From Eubacteriales Family XIII. Incertae Sedis bacterium (GTDB lineage Bacteria > Bacillota > Clostridia > Peptostreptococcales > Anaerovoracaceae): DNA of 12,454 bases. Location of the stretch: the NCBI GenBank assembly GCA_031281765.1, contig JAITEX010000019.1, positions 1-12,454 on the forward strand, written 5' to 3'. A model generated the notes under the pieces. It saw nothing but the letters and a program-made list of their open reading frames with translations, was not told the origin of the DNA and did no database searches. Shown piece after piece: positions 1-6,900 of the stretch. Each line of letters opens with the position of its first letter. Position 1 is the first letter of the stretch. The position numbers were made by a program, and so were the translations under genes.

Positions 1-962
1 AACCGCCCGTAGGTCACCGAGTGCCCGTTCGCCTCAATTATGATGAGCATGGTCGCAAACTGCCATAGCTGGACCGCCTGCCAGAAATCCTGCGGAGGCC
101 CCTCTGCAATCTGCCGGCAATTCGCGGCGATGGTGAGCAGCTCGGACTTCCGGACGAGGTCCGTTTCCGCTTCGGCCATTTCGGCCGCAAGCTCTCCGTA
201 GCGTTCAATCCATATCTTCACCCCGTCAAGCATAATAAGCTCGGCGCGGTAAAATTCAGACCTCTCGACCCCGCCCGGCAGCGCGGCGTCTACCTCCGCC
301 ATGCGCTCCCTCACTTCCGCGCGAATCCCGCCGAAACCGACACGCAGCAGCTTCGCATAATCAACGCAGATATGCCCCACGCCCGCGTAGAGGAACAGGC
401 TTTCAAGAAGCACGCCCTTTCCGAGGTGCGAACCCTGGCGTTCTTTTTCCGTATAATTTGAAAGGCCCGCCTCGGAAACCGTCCTGCCCTTCCATTTCGG
501 CGCGAGCGCGCGCAGGGCGTTCTTTGTTTCCCCGGATATGACATAGCGGTCGTTCTTGCGATCCTCCATGGGGCGCTCGTCAAATTCCTCAATCAGCCAA
601 TCGATTGAGAACTCAGGATACACCGGAGCGCAGTTCGGGGGCGCCGCAAGCTCCCCGACAAGCAGTTCATCCGGCCAAATGCGAATGGGGTAGTCCGAGA
701 GCACATCCCGCAGCGTCAGGGCCCATTTGATGTTCTGCGCGTAGGCCGCGTATTTCTCGAAGCCCCCGGTCACAATGCGCGCGCGCGTCTCGTCGCAGCC
801 GGAATCGGTATCTTTGAGCCACTTCAGCAGCTTGTTGACACGCGGAAACGGGGACGGTTCACCGGTGAGCCCCGATATGCCGATACCCCACTCCTTGTCC
901 CACGGCTCGACAGCGAGCGGCGGGTTCTGCGGAGCCTTTAAGACGTCTCTATTCGCTTCCAT
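1..962 (-). CDS. Glycyl radical enzyme (pyruvate formate-lyase family), N-terminal part
   Basis: The reading frame is open from the start to the left edge (320 complete codons), so the 3' part is missing. The family uses a protein glycyl radical and a cysteine thiyl radical for dehydrations, C-C, C-N or C-S cleavages in the anaerobic cytoplasm. Seen: the N-terminal PFL-domain pattern, including an ETRARIVT segment, IWPDELLVGELAAPP followed by PEFSIDWLIEEF, and FWQAVQLWQF followed by ANGHSVTYGR near the edge. The pattern fits the dehydratase/lyase branch (glycerol dehydratase, CutC, HypD, IslA relatives) rather than true pyruvate formate-lyase, by family resemblance. The catalytic Cys and the C-terminal glycyl loop lie outside, so the reaction cannot be assigned. 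Start choice: AGGAGG (971-976) is only 2 nt from the ATG at 968 but 8 nt from the ATG at 962, so 962 is preferred. The activase gene lies 43 bp upstream, the usual pairing. The family call is firm; the substrate is unknown. Confidence 0.9.
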   Translation of the reverse strand, partial: MEANRDVLKAPQNPPLAVEPWDKEWGIGISGLTGEPSPFPRVNKLLKWLKDTDSGCDETRARIVTGGFEKYAAYAQNIKWALTLRDVLSDYPIRIWPDELLVGELAAPPNCAPVYPEFSIDWLIEEFDERPMEDRKNDRYVISGETKNALRALAPKWKGRTVSEAGLSNYTEKERQGSHLGKGVLLESLFLYAGVGHICVDYAKLLRVGFGGIRAEVRERMAEVDAALPGGVERSEFYRAELIMLDGVKIWIERYGELAAEMAEAETDLVRKSELLTIAANCRQIAEGPPQDFWQAVQLWQFATMLIIIEANGHSVTYGR

Positions 963-1005
963 CTCCATTGCCTCCTTCGTATAGCAACGAATCCTGATTC
1001 TATTA

Positions 1006-1995
1006 TTATATGATCAATTTGTTCGAAGAACCGGCTTCTACGGGAATATCGCAGGTGTCTTGCACTAATTCTTTCAAATATAATAACCGCGGCTCCCACA
1101 CCTCCCGGTCGGGCGTCTCATAGCCATCCATCAGGTAGGGGCGTGAGAGCGTGGCATATTTTTCGGTACCCATCTTGCGGTAGGGCAACAGCTGGTACTG
1201 AATCACCGCGCTGCCGAGTTCCTCTTTGATATAACGGGCAATCGCAAGTATTTCTTCATCGGAGTCGTTGATTCCCGGCACGACCGGCGTCCTGATGACG
1301 AGCGGCTTGCCGAGGGACGCGACCATCTTCATATTCTCCAGTATACGCGCATTGTCCGCGCCGATATATTTTTTGTGCTTCTCCCCATCCATCATCTTGA
1401 TGTCCGTAATAATTAAATCCGCATATTCGCAGACGGCCCTCGCGTGCCCGGGCGCTCCGCAAAGAGCGGTTTCCGCGCAGGTCCCGATGCCCGCGTCCTT
1501 GCAGGCTTTCAGCAGAAGTGCGCAGAACTCCCACTGCATAAGGATCTCGCCCCCGTTCAGCGTCACGCCGCCGCCGCTGCGTTCATAGAAGCTGCGGTCC
1601 TCCTCAATTACGGCCATCAGCTCGGGGACGGTCATATCCCTGCCCCATACCATAATGGCGCGGCCGGGACATACCTCCGCACATTTCAGGCAGCCGTCAC
1701 AATATTCATCCTGCATGACGCGCAGGAGAATCCCGTTCCCGTCGAAGAGAATCGGCGAAGCGTCCCGGCGCGGGCAGGCCTTGAGGCACCATCCGCATTT
1801 TTCACGGCTCATGCACCTGCCGGGATAGACGCCTATTTCGGGTTCCGCCGCCATACCCTCCGGATTGCTGCACCAGAGACACGAAAGCGGGCAGCCCTTG
1901 AAAAATATCTCCGTCCGGATACCCGGCCCGTCGTGAATCGTGTATTTCTGTATATTATAGACGAGACCGCTCGGCTCGCCGTTTTTCCTCCTCAT
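1006..1995 (-). CDS. Glycyl radical enzyme activating enzyme (radical SAM)
   Basis: 329 residues. It would use S-adenosylmethionine and a [4Fe-4S] cluster to abstract a hydrogen from the conserved glycine of the partner enzyme encoded just downstream. Seen: the activase signature IHDGPGIRT (20-28), the radical SAM cluster motif C35-x3-C39-x2-C42 (GCPLSCLWCSNPEG), then two ferredoxin-like cysteine sets, C61/C67/C70/C74 and C99/C102/C105/C109, typical of non-PFL activases. The SAM-binding GGE motif is present as LNGGE (146-150), where SGGE is more usual. The length fits the family. The frame stays open far upstream into the SDR gene, but homology begins at GLVYNIQKY, so ATG 1995 is the only sensible start. 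It has no Shine-Dalgarno in front: AGGAGG occurs immediately after the ATG, and a 31-bp hairpin occupies the leader. Translation may depend on coupling to the SDR gene 38 bp upstream. Confidence 0.93.
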   Translation of the reverse strand: MRRKNGEPSGLVYNIQKYTIHDGPGIRTEIFFKGCPLSCLWCSNPEGMAAEPEIGVYPGRCMSREKCGWCLKACPRRDASPILFDGNGILLRVMQDEYCDGCLKCAEVCPGRAIMVWGRDMTVPELMAVIEEDRSFYERSGGGVTLNGGEILMQWEFCALLLKACKDAGIGTCAETALCGAPGHARAVCEYADLIITDIKMMDGEKHKKYIGADNARILENMKMVASLGKPLVIRTPVVPGINDSDEEILAIARYIKEELGSAVIQYQLLPYRKMGTEKYATLSRPYLMDGYETPDREVWEPRLLYLKELVQDTCDIPVEAGSSNKLII

Positions 1996-1998
1996 AGT

Positions 1999-2029
1999 GG
2001 ACACAAAGGGGACGTTCTTTTTTGTGTCC
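1999..2029. repeat. REP-like imperfect palindrome before the activase start
   Basis: Arms 1999-2007 (GGACACAAA) and 2021-2029 (TTTGTGTCC) are perfect 9-bp inverted repeats. Between them, plus-strand RNA could extend the stem with three G-U pairs and one G-C pair, leaving a 5-nt loop (2012-2016). It fills most of the 38-bp gap between the SDR stop and the activase start. From memory, GGACACAAAGGGGACGTTC-like palindromes are dispersed in many clostridial genomes and look like REP/RAYT-type elements. That identity was not checked here. There is no U-run after the stem on the minus strand, so it is not an intrinsic terminator for the operon. Confidence 0.6.
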
Positions 2030-2033
2030 GGTG

Positions 2034-2855
2034 TCAACCTTCTCCCCAGCTGCTCTTGCCAAAGTCCCGTGTCGCGACGCCGCAGGGGTCTACGATGGTC
2101 GCCCCGCCTTCGACAGCGAGGGTCTGCCCCGTCACATATCCCGATTCGTCCGAAGCGAAGAAGAGGACCGCCGCGGCGATTTCGTCCGGCGAGGCCGGCC
2201 GCGCAAGCGGCAGGAAGCGCGTGAGTATTTGCAGCGCCTCTTCCGCGCTCTCGCCTATGCCCCCTTCGCCCATGGAATGTATCAGCATATCCGTGGCGGT
2301 CGCGCCGGGGGCGATGACATTGGAGCGGATCCCGTATTTTCCGTAATCGAGCGCAATGGATTTGCTCATGCCTATCATGCCCGCCTTTGTGGTGGAATAG
2401 GCCGTCATCGCGGGAATGTTCATCAGCCCCGCAAGCGATGAAACATTTATGATGGATCCCTTGCCCTGTTTCATCATCTGCGGAAGCGCGTGGCGTATCA
2501 TATAGAACGTCCCGTTGATATTCGTGGAAATGACCGCGTCCCATGTTTCGAGCGGTATCTCATGCGCAAGGCCGGCGGGGTCTATCCCCGCATTGTTTAC
2601 GAGCACGTCCAGGCTGCCGCCAAAGCGAACGGTCTCGTCCACCATCCGACCCGCGTCATCGTAATTTGTGATGTCTCCGACGACGTAGGAAACCGCGCCT
2701 TCCGGAAACTGCGCGGAAAAGTCCCGCAAAACATTTTCCCGGCGCCCGGTAATGACCACCCTGGCGCCTTCCGCCACAAAGAGTTTCGCCGTCGAAGCCC
2801 CTATTCCGCTGCCGCCGCCTGTTATCAGCGCGGTCTTTCCCGCAAGTCTATCCAT
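2034..2855 (-). CDS. Short-chain dehydrogenase/reductase (SDR)
   Basis: 273 residues, classical SDR size and Rossmann fold. It would interconvert an alcohol and a ketone with NAD(P)(H) in the cytoplasm. Seen: the nucleotide-binding TGGGSGIG (12-19), Asp61 after the third strand, NNAG (87-90), and the catalytic tetrad Asn112, Ser140, Tyr153 and Lys157 (YSTTK), then N179 and PG (183-184), with a C-terminal GYVTGQTLAVEGG. Arg38-Arg39 after the second strand hint at NADP(H) preference, which is an inference. The ATG at 2855 has AGGAGG 5 nt upstream, and this site overlaps the stop codon of the MBL gene (9-bp gap), so it is an operon member. FabG-like domains cover many substrates. The context suggests a sugar, polyol or hydroxy-acid intermediate upstream of the radical step rather than fatty-acid synthesis. 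An 18-residue tail after the last conserved motif is not usual for FabG. Confidence 0.93.
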   Translation of the reverse strand: MDRLAGKTALITGGGSGIGASTAKLFVAEGARVVITGRRENVLRDFSAQFPEGAVSYVVGDITNYDDAGRMVDETVRFGGSLDVLVNNAGIDPAGLAHEIPLETWDAVISTNINGTFYMIRHALPQMMKQGKGSIINVSSLAGLMNIPAMTAYSTTKAGMIGMSKSIALDYGKYGIRSNVIAPGATATDMLIHSMGEGGIGESAEEALQILTRFLPLARPASPDEIAAAVLFFASDESGYVTGQTLAVEGGATIVDPCGVATRDFGKSSWGEG

Positions 2856-2864
2856 GACGTCCTC

Positions 2865-3716
2865 CTATTCTATATCGTTCCATTCCCATTCCATGCCGCC
2901 GAGAATCACGTTTGCGTTCATCCTGTTGCTCTTCCGGAGCTTTGCCGTGAAAAAGCGGTCTTCCATCTTGTAAAAGAATTCATACTTATCTTTGGTTTCC
3001 GCAAGGACCTCCTCCGTCGCGAGCAGGTAGTCGCGCGTAAAGTTCAGCCCCGACTCGTCGAACGGCATATCCTCCTTCGCGTGTCCGGGAATAATAACCT
3101 CCGCTCCGAGGGCGCGAATCGCTTCGAGTTCCTCTATCCACTTCGCGCGGCCTTTCGGCGAAACTTCACAGGTAAAGGGGTGCGCCTCGTTAAAGACGAT
3201 GTCGCTGCATATGACGGTCTTTATCGACGGTATCCATACGCGGGAGTTCCATTTCAGGTCGCCCCACACCTTGTAGGCCATTTCAATGCGTTCGCCGTCA
3301 AGCGTAAGACAGGCTTCGGGCAGCGGCAGTATTTCAAACGCCTCCGAAGGGCAGTTCAGCACGCCGATTTCCGACTGCCAATGGTCCAGCTTCGGCAGGA
3401 ACTGCTCCGCGATAACGGGAATATCGTCGGGGTCGGCGTACACCTTCGCTTCCGGGAACGCGTCCGTAAAGACCTTCGTCCCGAAGTAATGGTCCGGATG
3501 CGCGTGAGACAGATACACCGCCTTCAGCGGCTTTCCGATTTCAAGAATCTCCGCCACCACGCGATGGGCGTTTGAAAGCGTCCACTGCGTATCGACGACA
3601 ATGACCTCCTCGCTTCCGACAATAATGACAGACGCCACGCGAAACCCGGAATCCCTGCTGATGCAGGTCCTCGTCCAGAGCTTGCCCTCTCCGTGATAAT
3701 TGTTTCTGATTTCCAT
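2865..3716 (-). CDS. Metallo-beta-lactamase-fold metallohydrolase
   Basis: 283 residues from ATG 3716, which has AGGAGG 5 nt upstream. An in-frame start at 3764 would overlap the previous gene and lacks this site. The fold hydrolyses esters, lactones, thioesters or amides at a one- or two-metal centre. Seen: H71-A-H73-P-D75-H76 (the HxHxDH motif), Asp172 in CSDIVF (bridging position) and His212 in IIPGHA. The usual third-strand histidine of GHTPG-type members is not evident. The aligned stretch reads WGDLKWNSRVWIP (151-163), with Asp153 near that place, so the metal site may be unusual. There is no signal peptide, so it is probably cytoplasmic. It sits between the bicupin and SDR genes with gaps of 11 and 9 bp. 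A lactonase or thioesterase role in the pathway is possible, but the sequence does not decide it. Confidence 0.88.
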   Translation of the reverse strand: MEIRNNYHGEGKLWTRTCISRDSGFRVASVIIVGSEEVIVVDTQWTLSNAHRVVAEILEIGKPLKAVYLSHAHPDHYFGTKVFTDAFPEAKVYADPDDIPVIAEQFLPKLDHWQSEIGVLNCPSEAFEILPLPEACLTLDGERIEMAYKVWGDLKWNSRVWIPSIKTVICSDIVFNEAHPFTCEVSPKGRAKWIEELEAIRALGAEVIIPGHAKEDMPFDESGLNFTRDYLLATEEVLAETKDKYEFFYKMEDRFFTAKLRKSNRMNANVILGGMEWEWNDIE

Positions 3717-3727
3717 TGTCTCCTCCT

Positions 3728-4693
3728 TTATATGTGCAAGGCTTCTTCCACAGACATCGACCATTCGGAAGCGTGGTCGCGCGCAAGCCCCACCACGACT
3801 AAGCCATACGGTTTGTCCACCCAGCGCACCACGACGGGCAGATGCTGCAAATTCGGCGGTATGCAGTATACGGACGGGCTTCCGATAACATATCTCTCGC
3901 CGTCCGGCCCGAGCGCCTGCTCTATCTCCGCTTCAAAATCAAAGGGGTCGTCGGGATTCAGCCCGACGAAAAATATCGCCTCCTCCTCGGGGTGCGTCTG
4001 CGCTTCGCCGGAGCGGTGCCATTTCCCGCAGCGGCTGTAATGCCCCCACGTGAAATTCACCTCAAAGTTTTCAAGGTCGCTGCCGAACATCCAGAGCAGG
4101 CTGTCCGCGTTTCCGGGACCCACTCCCGCGTCCGCGGGATGCGCCACGCCGTCGGGCCCGAGCGCCATGGCATAGCCCATCTCGCTTTTATCCTCGTCAC
4201 TCGTGGCAAAGACAAAATCCTTCAGCAAATAGGCGTAATCCGTATCCGAACGCCTATCCTGATCGACGCGTTCCTCCGCATAGGTTCCCGTCAGCGACAA
4301 CGCATAATGAACGAAGGGTTTTTCGCATGAGAGAACACGCACGGGCCCGTGCGGAAGCCCGCGCGGGATGCAGACCACCGTCGGCTTGTCAAACTCATAG
4401 ACCTTATCCTCGCTTCCGAGCGCGATGCTGACGCTGCCGCCGAGATTCCGGATATTGGCCCTGTCGAGTGAGGCGAATACCAACACTTCGTCATACGGGT
4501 GGCTTATCATGCCTTCCATCGGATGAAACGTCTGCCGCTCATTCACATAGTAAAACGCAAAGCAGAGCGAAATGCCTTCCATGTCCGTTCCGCCCTCCAT
4601 CCAATGCAGCTTTCCCGGATAGAGGTCCTGCGGCCCGTCCCGCCACGCAAGCGGCTTTACGTATTTTCTATATTCCCGCACCTTCATACGCAC
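3728..4693 (-). CDS. Two-domain cupin (bicupin) protein, function unknown
   Basis: 321 residues from GTG 4693 (AGGAG 9 nt upstream). ATG 4687, two codons later, is a possible alternative start. I do not recognise a named family. Seen: two similar beta-barrel-type segments. The first has HPYDEVLVF (65-73) and CIPRGLPHGPV (108-118). The second has HPEEEAIFF (234-242) and CIPPNLQHLPV (277-287). His65 to His115 and His234 to His284 are both 50 apart, and each first His is followed four residues later by Glu (E69, E238), matching cupin motif 1 and 2 metal ligands. This indicates an internal duplication with both sites kept. There is no signal peptide. Cupins include isomerases, dioxygenases, lyases and sensors; in an anaerobic sugar-type operon an isomerase, epimerase or binding role is more plausible than a dioxygenase. 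This is inference only. Confidence 0.8.
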   Translation of the reverse strand: MRMKVREYRKYVKPLAWRDGPQDLYPGKLHWMEGGTDMEGISLCFAFYYVNERQTFHPMEGMISHPYDEVLVFASLDRANIRNLGGSVSIALGSEDKVYEFDKPTVVCIPRGLPHGPVRVLSCEKPFVHYALSLTGTYAEERVDQDRRSDTDYAYLLKDFVFATSDEDKSEMGYAMALGPDGVAHPADAGVGPGNADSLLWMFGSDLENFEVNFTWGHYSRCGKWHRSGEAQTHPEEEAIFFVGLNPDDPFDFEAEIEQALGPDGERYVIGSPSVYCIPPNLQHLPVVVRWVDKPYGLVVVGLARDHASEWSMSVEEALHI

Positions 4694-4760
4694 CTACCTG
4701 ATCTCCTGACTGAGTCATCATTGCCCGACGCAAAAGCGCCCCGGAATCGATCAACGTTCC

Positions 4761-5912
4761 CTATACATAATTGTTATATATATTTGTGTAGACGTCCCGC
4801 GTCATCTCTTCGGTAGCCTCAAACGGCGCGTCAAATTTCATTCCGCTCGCAAACGCGGGGCCGACCGCTTCAAGCGTCTCGTCGAGCGTCTTGCCGGAGG
4901 CCGAAAGTGAGACGATGCCGACTTCATGCATCAGAGCATAAATCTTCCCGGCTGCTTTCTCTCCGTATTCGGAAGCGCCGTCGGTGTCCTCATAGACGAT
5001 CCCGAGCGCCTCGCCGATAAGCTTTACTTTATCCGGCACATACTGAGCCGAAATTTTCAGGACCTCCGGTGTCGCAAGCGCGCAGTTGTATCCGTGCGGC
5101 GTATGGAACACGAGCGAAAGCCCGTCCGCTATGCAGTGCCCGTAGTGGACATTCGTATCGGTAAAGGCGATGCCCGCGAGATTTGACGCCGCCGCCAGAT
5201 TCGTCCTCGCCTCGATATTCGCGCCGTCCTTATACGCAACGGGCAACCACGTTGCAATCTTCTCTATCGCCCAGAGCGCGCAGGCTTCGGAACGCGGATT
5301 CCAGTTTTTTGACGTCTCCGCTTCGACGGCGTGGGAAAGCGCGTCGAGCCCGGTATAGGCCGTCACTGCCGGCGGGACGGTCAGCGTCAGCTCCGGGTCC
5401 ACAATAGCCAGCGTACTGTTCGTAAAGATGGCGCTTTTCAAGTTGCGGCTCACATCGGACAGCACGGTCATTATCGTCGCTTCGCTCCCGGTCCCCGCGG
5501 TGGTCGGCACGAGGATGGTCGGCGTTTCGTTCCGCATAAACTTCGGGGGCAACACGATGTGTTGTGCCGAAGGCAGTTCGGCCGTCTGGAACAGCGCTAT
5601 TGCCTTGCCTGCGTCAAGGCTCGAGCCGCCGCCGACGGCAACTACCACGTCGATGCCGTTTTCGCGTCCGAAAACCGCGCCCTCATCAATGGTTTCCGTG
5701 GGAGGGTCGGACGTTATCTTGTCAAAAACCACATACTCGATGCCCTCCGCTTTCAGGCTTGCCTCTGCCTTCACCCCGATGCCCGCGGCCTTGACGCCAC
5801 CGTCATAGACGAGCAGCGCCTTGGTTTTTCCGAGCTTTTTTATTTCACCGCCAAGCTCCGAAAGGGAACCCGCTCCGAAGATGACGGGGACTAATTGTTC
5901 GTATCTGCTCAT
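4761..5912 (-). CDS. Iron-containing alcohol dehydrogenase (group III)
   Basis: 383 residues, the normal length for the family (FucO, DhaT, PduQ relatives). It would oxidise an alcohol or reduce an aldehyde or ketone with NAD(P)(H), using one divalent metal. Seen: the cofactor loop GGGSSLD (94-100), PTTAGTGSEAT (136-146), and metal ligands by family position Asp190 and His194 (DALSHAVEA), His259 (YGHC) and His273 (TPHG). The position ten residues before His273, a conserved histidine in FucO, is Asp263 here. AGGAGG lies 7 nt upstream of ATG 5912, and the gene starts 19 bp after the permease gene. The stop is followed by a 67-bp gap, one of the longest in the operon, in which I see only weak dyads. 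In glycyl-radical dehydratase pathways such enzymes reduce the aldehyde product, and that role is inferred here. Confidence 0.95.
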   Translation of the reverse strand: MSRYEQLVPVIFGAGSLSELGGEIKKLGKTKALLVYDGGVKAAGIGVKAEASLKAEGIEYVVFDKITSDPPTETIDEGAVFGRENGIDVVVAVGGGSSLDAGKAIALFQTAELPSAQHIVLPPKFMRNETPTILVPTTAGTGSEATIMTVLSDVSRNLKSAIFTNSTLAIVDPELTLTVPPAVTAYTGLDALSHAVEAETSKNWNPRSEACALWAIEKIATWLPVAYKDGANIEARTNLAAASNLAGIAFTDTNVHYGHCIADGLSLVFHTPHGYNCALATPEVLKISAQYVPDKVKLIGEALGIVYEDTDGASEYGEKAAGKIYALMHEVGIVSLSASGKTLDETLEAVGPAFASGMKFDAPFEATEEMTRDVYTNIYNNYV

Positions 5913-5931
5913 AACCTATCCTCCTTTGTTC

Positions 5932-6900
5932 TCACTCCGCTAATTCCACGGCCGCTTTCGACGCGCGCCGCACCGACCATTTATTCACCACTATGGTCAG
6001 GAAGAGTATCAGCAAGAGCAGGAAGCCCTCGACCGATTCCGATATCTGGCTGTCCGAGTTTCCCGTAATCGCGAGGCCGTTCACGATAATCGTGATGGAA
6101 AACGAGCCGAGTATCACCTTGTATATCTTTGCGGACGACCCGCCCGTGACGAGCACCCCGCCGAGATAGATGGCCATCGCGACCTGCATTTCGAAAAAGA
6201 CGCCCATCGTATTGCTCGTCCCGTTGATCTGTGTCAGCGAGAATATGGCGCCGATCCCGACCGCAAGCCCCGAAATGAGGAACGCGATAATTTTCATCTT
6301 GGTCACGGGAACGCCGACGGAACGCGCCGCCACCTCATTTTCGCCGATGGCCCGCGAATACTTGCCGAGCTTCGTGAACTCAAAGAGGTAGAACAGGATG
6401 GCGACAATGACAAGGAACAGCGGGATGCGAAAACTGTCGTTGCTGAAAATCGCCATGGAGTCCGGGATATGCTCGGTATGTATGATCGTTTGGATATAAT
6501 TGACCACCCCCCTGAGCCCTATGAGCATGGCGATGGTGACCATAAAGGAGGGGACGCCGCACTTGCTGACGAGGAAGCCGTTCAGCAGGCCGATCCCGCC
6601 GGCAATGACGACGGTGACAACCATAAGGAGCGCCGAGCTGCCGGTCAATACGGACAGGTGGGTGCCGATAACGGCGGACAGGGCTAAGTTTACGCCGACC
6701 GACAGGTCGATGCTGCCCTGCGCGACGACGAACAGCGCGCCGCAACCGACAATAATCGTTATAAGCGACTGTGAAATCAGCAGTTTGAGATTGTACGGCG
6801 AAAACATGATGCCGTTGCTTGCTACCGCAAAGAAGGTAAAAATCGCGGCAAAAGCGATAAACGGTACAACATCGCTCAGTTTTATATTTATTCCCTTCAT
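5932..6900 (-). CDS. Sugar-type ABC transporter permease 2 (RbsC-like)
   Basis: 322 residues with many hydrophobic segments, an inner-membrane permease of the branched-chain/ribose type (BPD_transp_2). Seen: the conserved loop GSIDLSVG (62-69) and the cytoplasmic coupling stretch RAIGENEVAARSVG (183-196). It ends with a short basic then acidic tail. ATG 6900 overlaps the ATPase stop (TGATG), with GAGGTGA 4 nt upstream, so it is likely translationally coupled. A TTG codon lies directly before it and is not favoured. Together with permease 1 it would form a heterodimeric channel. The motifs are closer to the canonical family than those of permease 1. The substrate is not readable from the sequence. 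Confidence 0.93.
   Translation of the reverse strand: MKGINIKLSDVVPFIAFAAIFTFFAVASNGIMFSPYNLKLLISQSLITIIVGCGALFVVAQGSIDLSVGVNLALSAVIGTHLSVLTGSSALLMVVTVVIAGGIGLLNGFLVSKCGVPSFMVTIAMLIGLRGVVNYIQTIIHTEHIPDSMAIFSNDSFRIPLFLVIVAILFYLFEFTKLGKYSRAIGENEVAARSVGVPVTKMKIIAFLISGLAVGIGAIFSLTQINGTSNTMGVFFEMQVAMAIYLGGVLVTGGSSAKIYKVILGSFSITIIVNGLAITGNSDSQISESVEGFLLLLILFLTIVVNKWSVRRASKAAVELAE

Noticed and set aside
2009..2037. TTGACA at 2032-2037 (minus strand) as an internal promoter for the activase
   Set aside because: The hexamer 17 nt downstream is CGTCCC, with no resemblance to a -10 box, and the region is within the REP-like hairpin.
1996..2544. N-terminal extension of the activase frame through the SDR gene
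   Set aside because: The extension has no family similarity, passes through the hairpin and SDR coding sequence, and radical SAM activase homology begins near residue 10 after ATG 1995.
2490..3575. Long plus-strand open frame (361 codons) opposite the SDR and MBL genes; similar ones at 1444-2346, 5331-5894, 8342-9016 and 10135-10584
   Set aside because: They are antisense shadows of genes with clear catalytic motifs. Their products are basic, low in recognisable motifs and lack ribosome sites; G+C-rich codon bias explains them.
4694..4760. 67-bp gap between Fe-ADH and bicupin genes as terminator or promoter
   Set aside because: Only weak dyads were found (a GCGC-TTTT-GCGT stem and the short odd palindrome at 4707-4717); no U-run and no paired -35/-10 elements.
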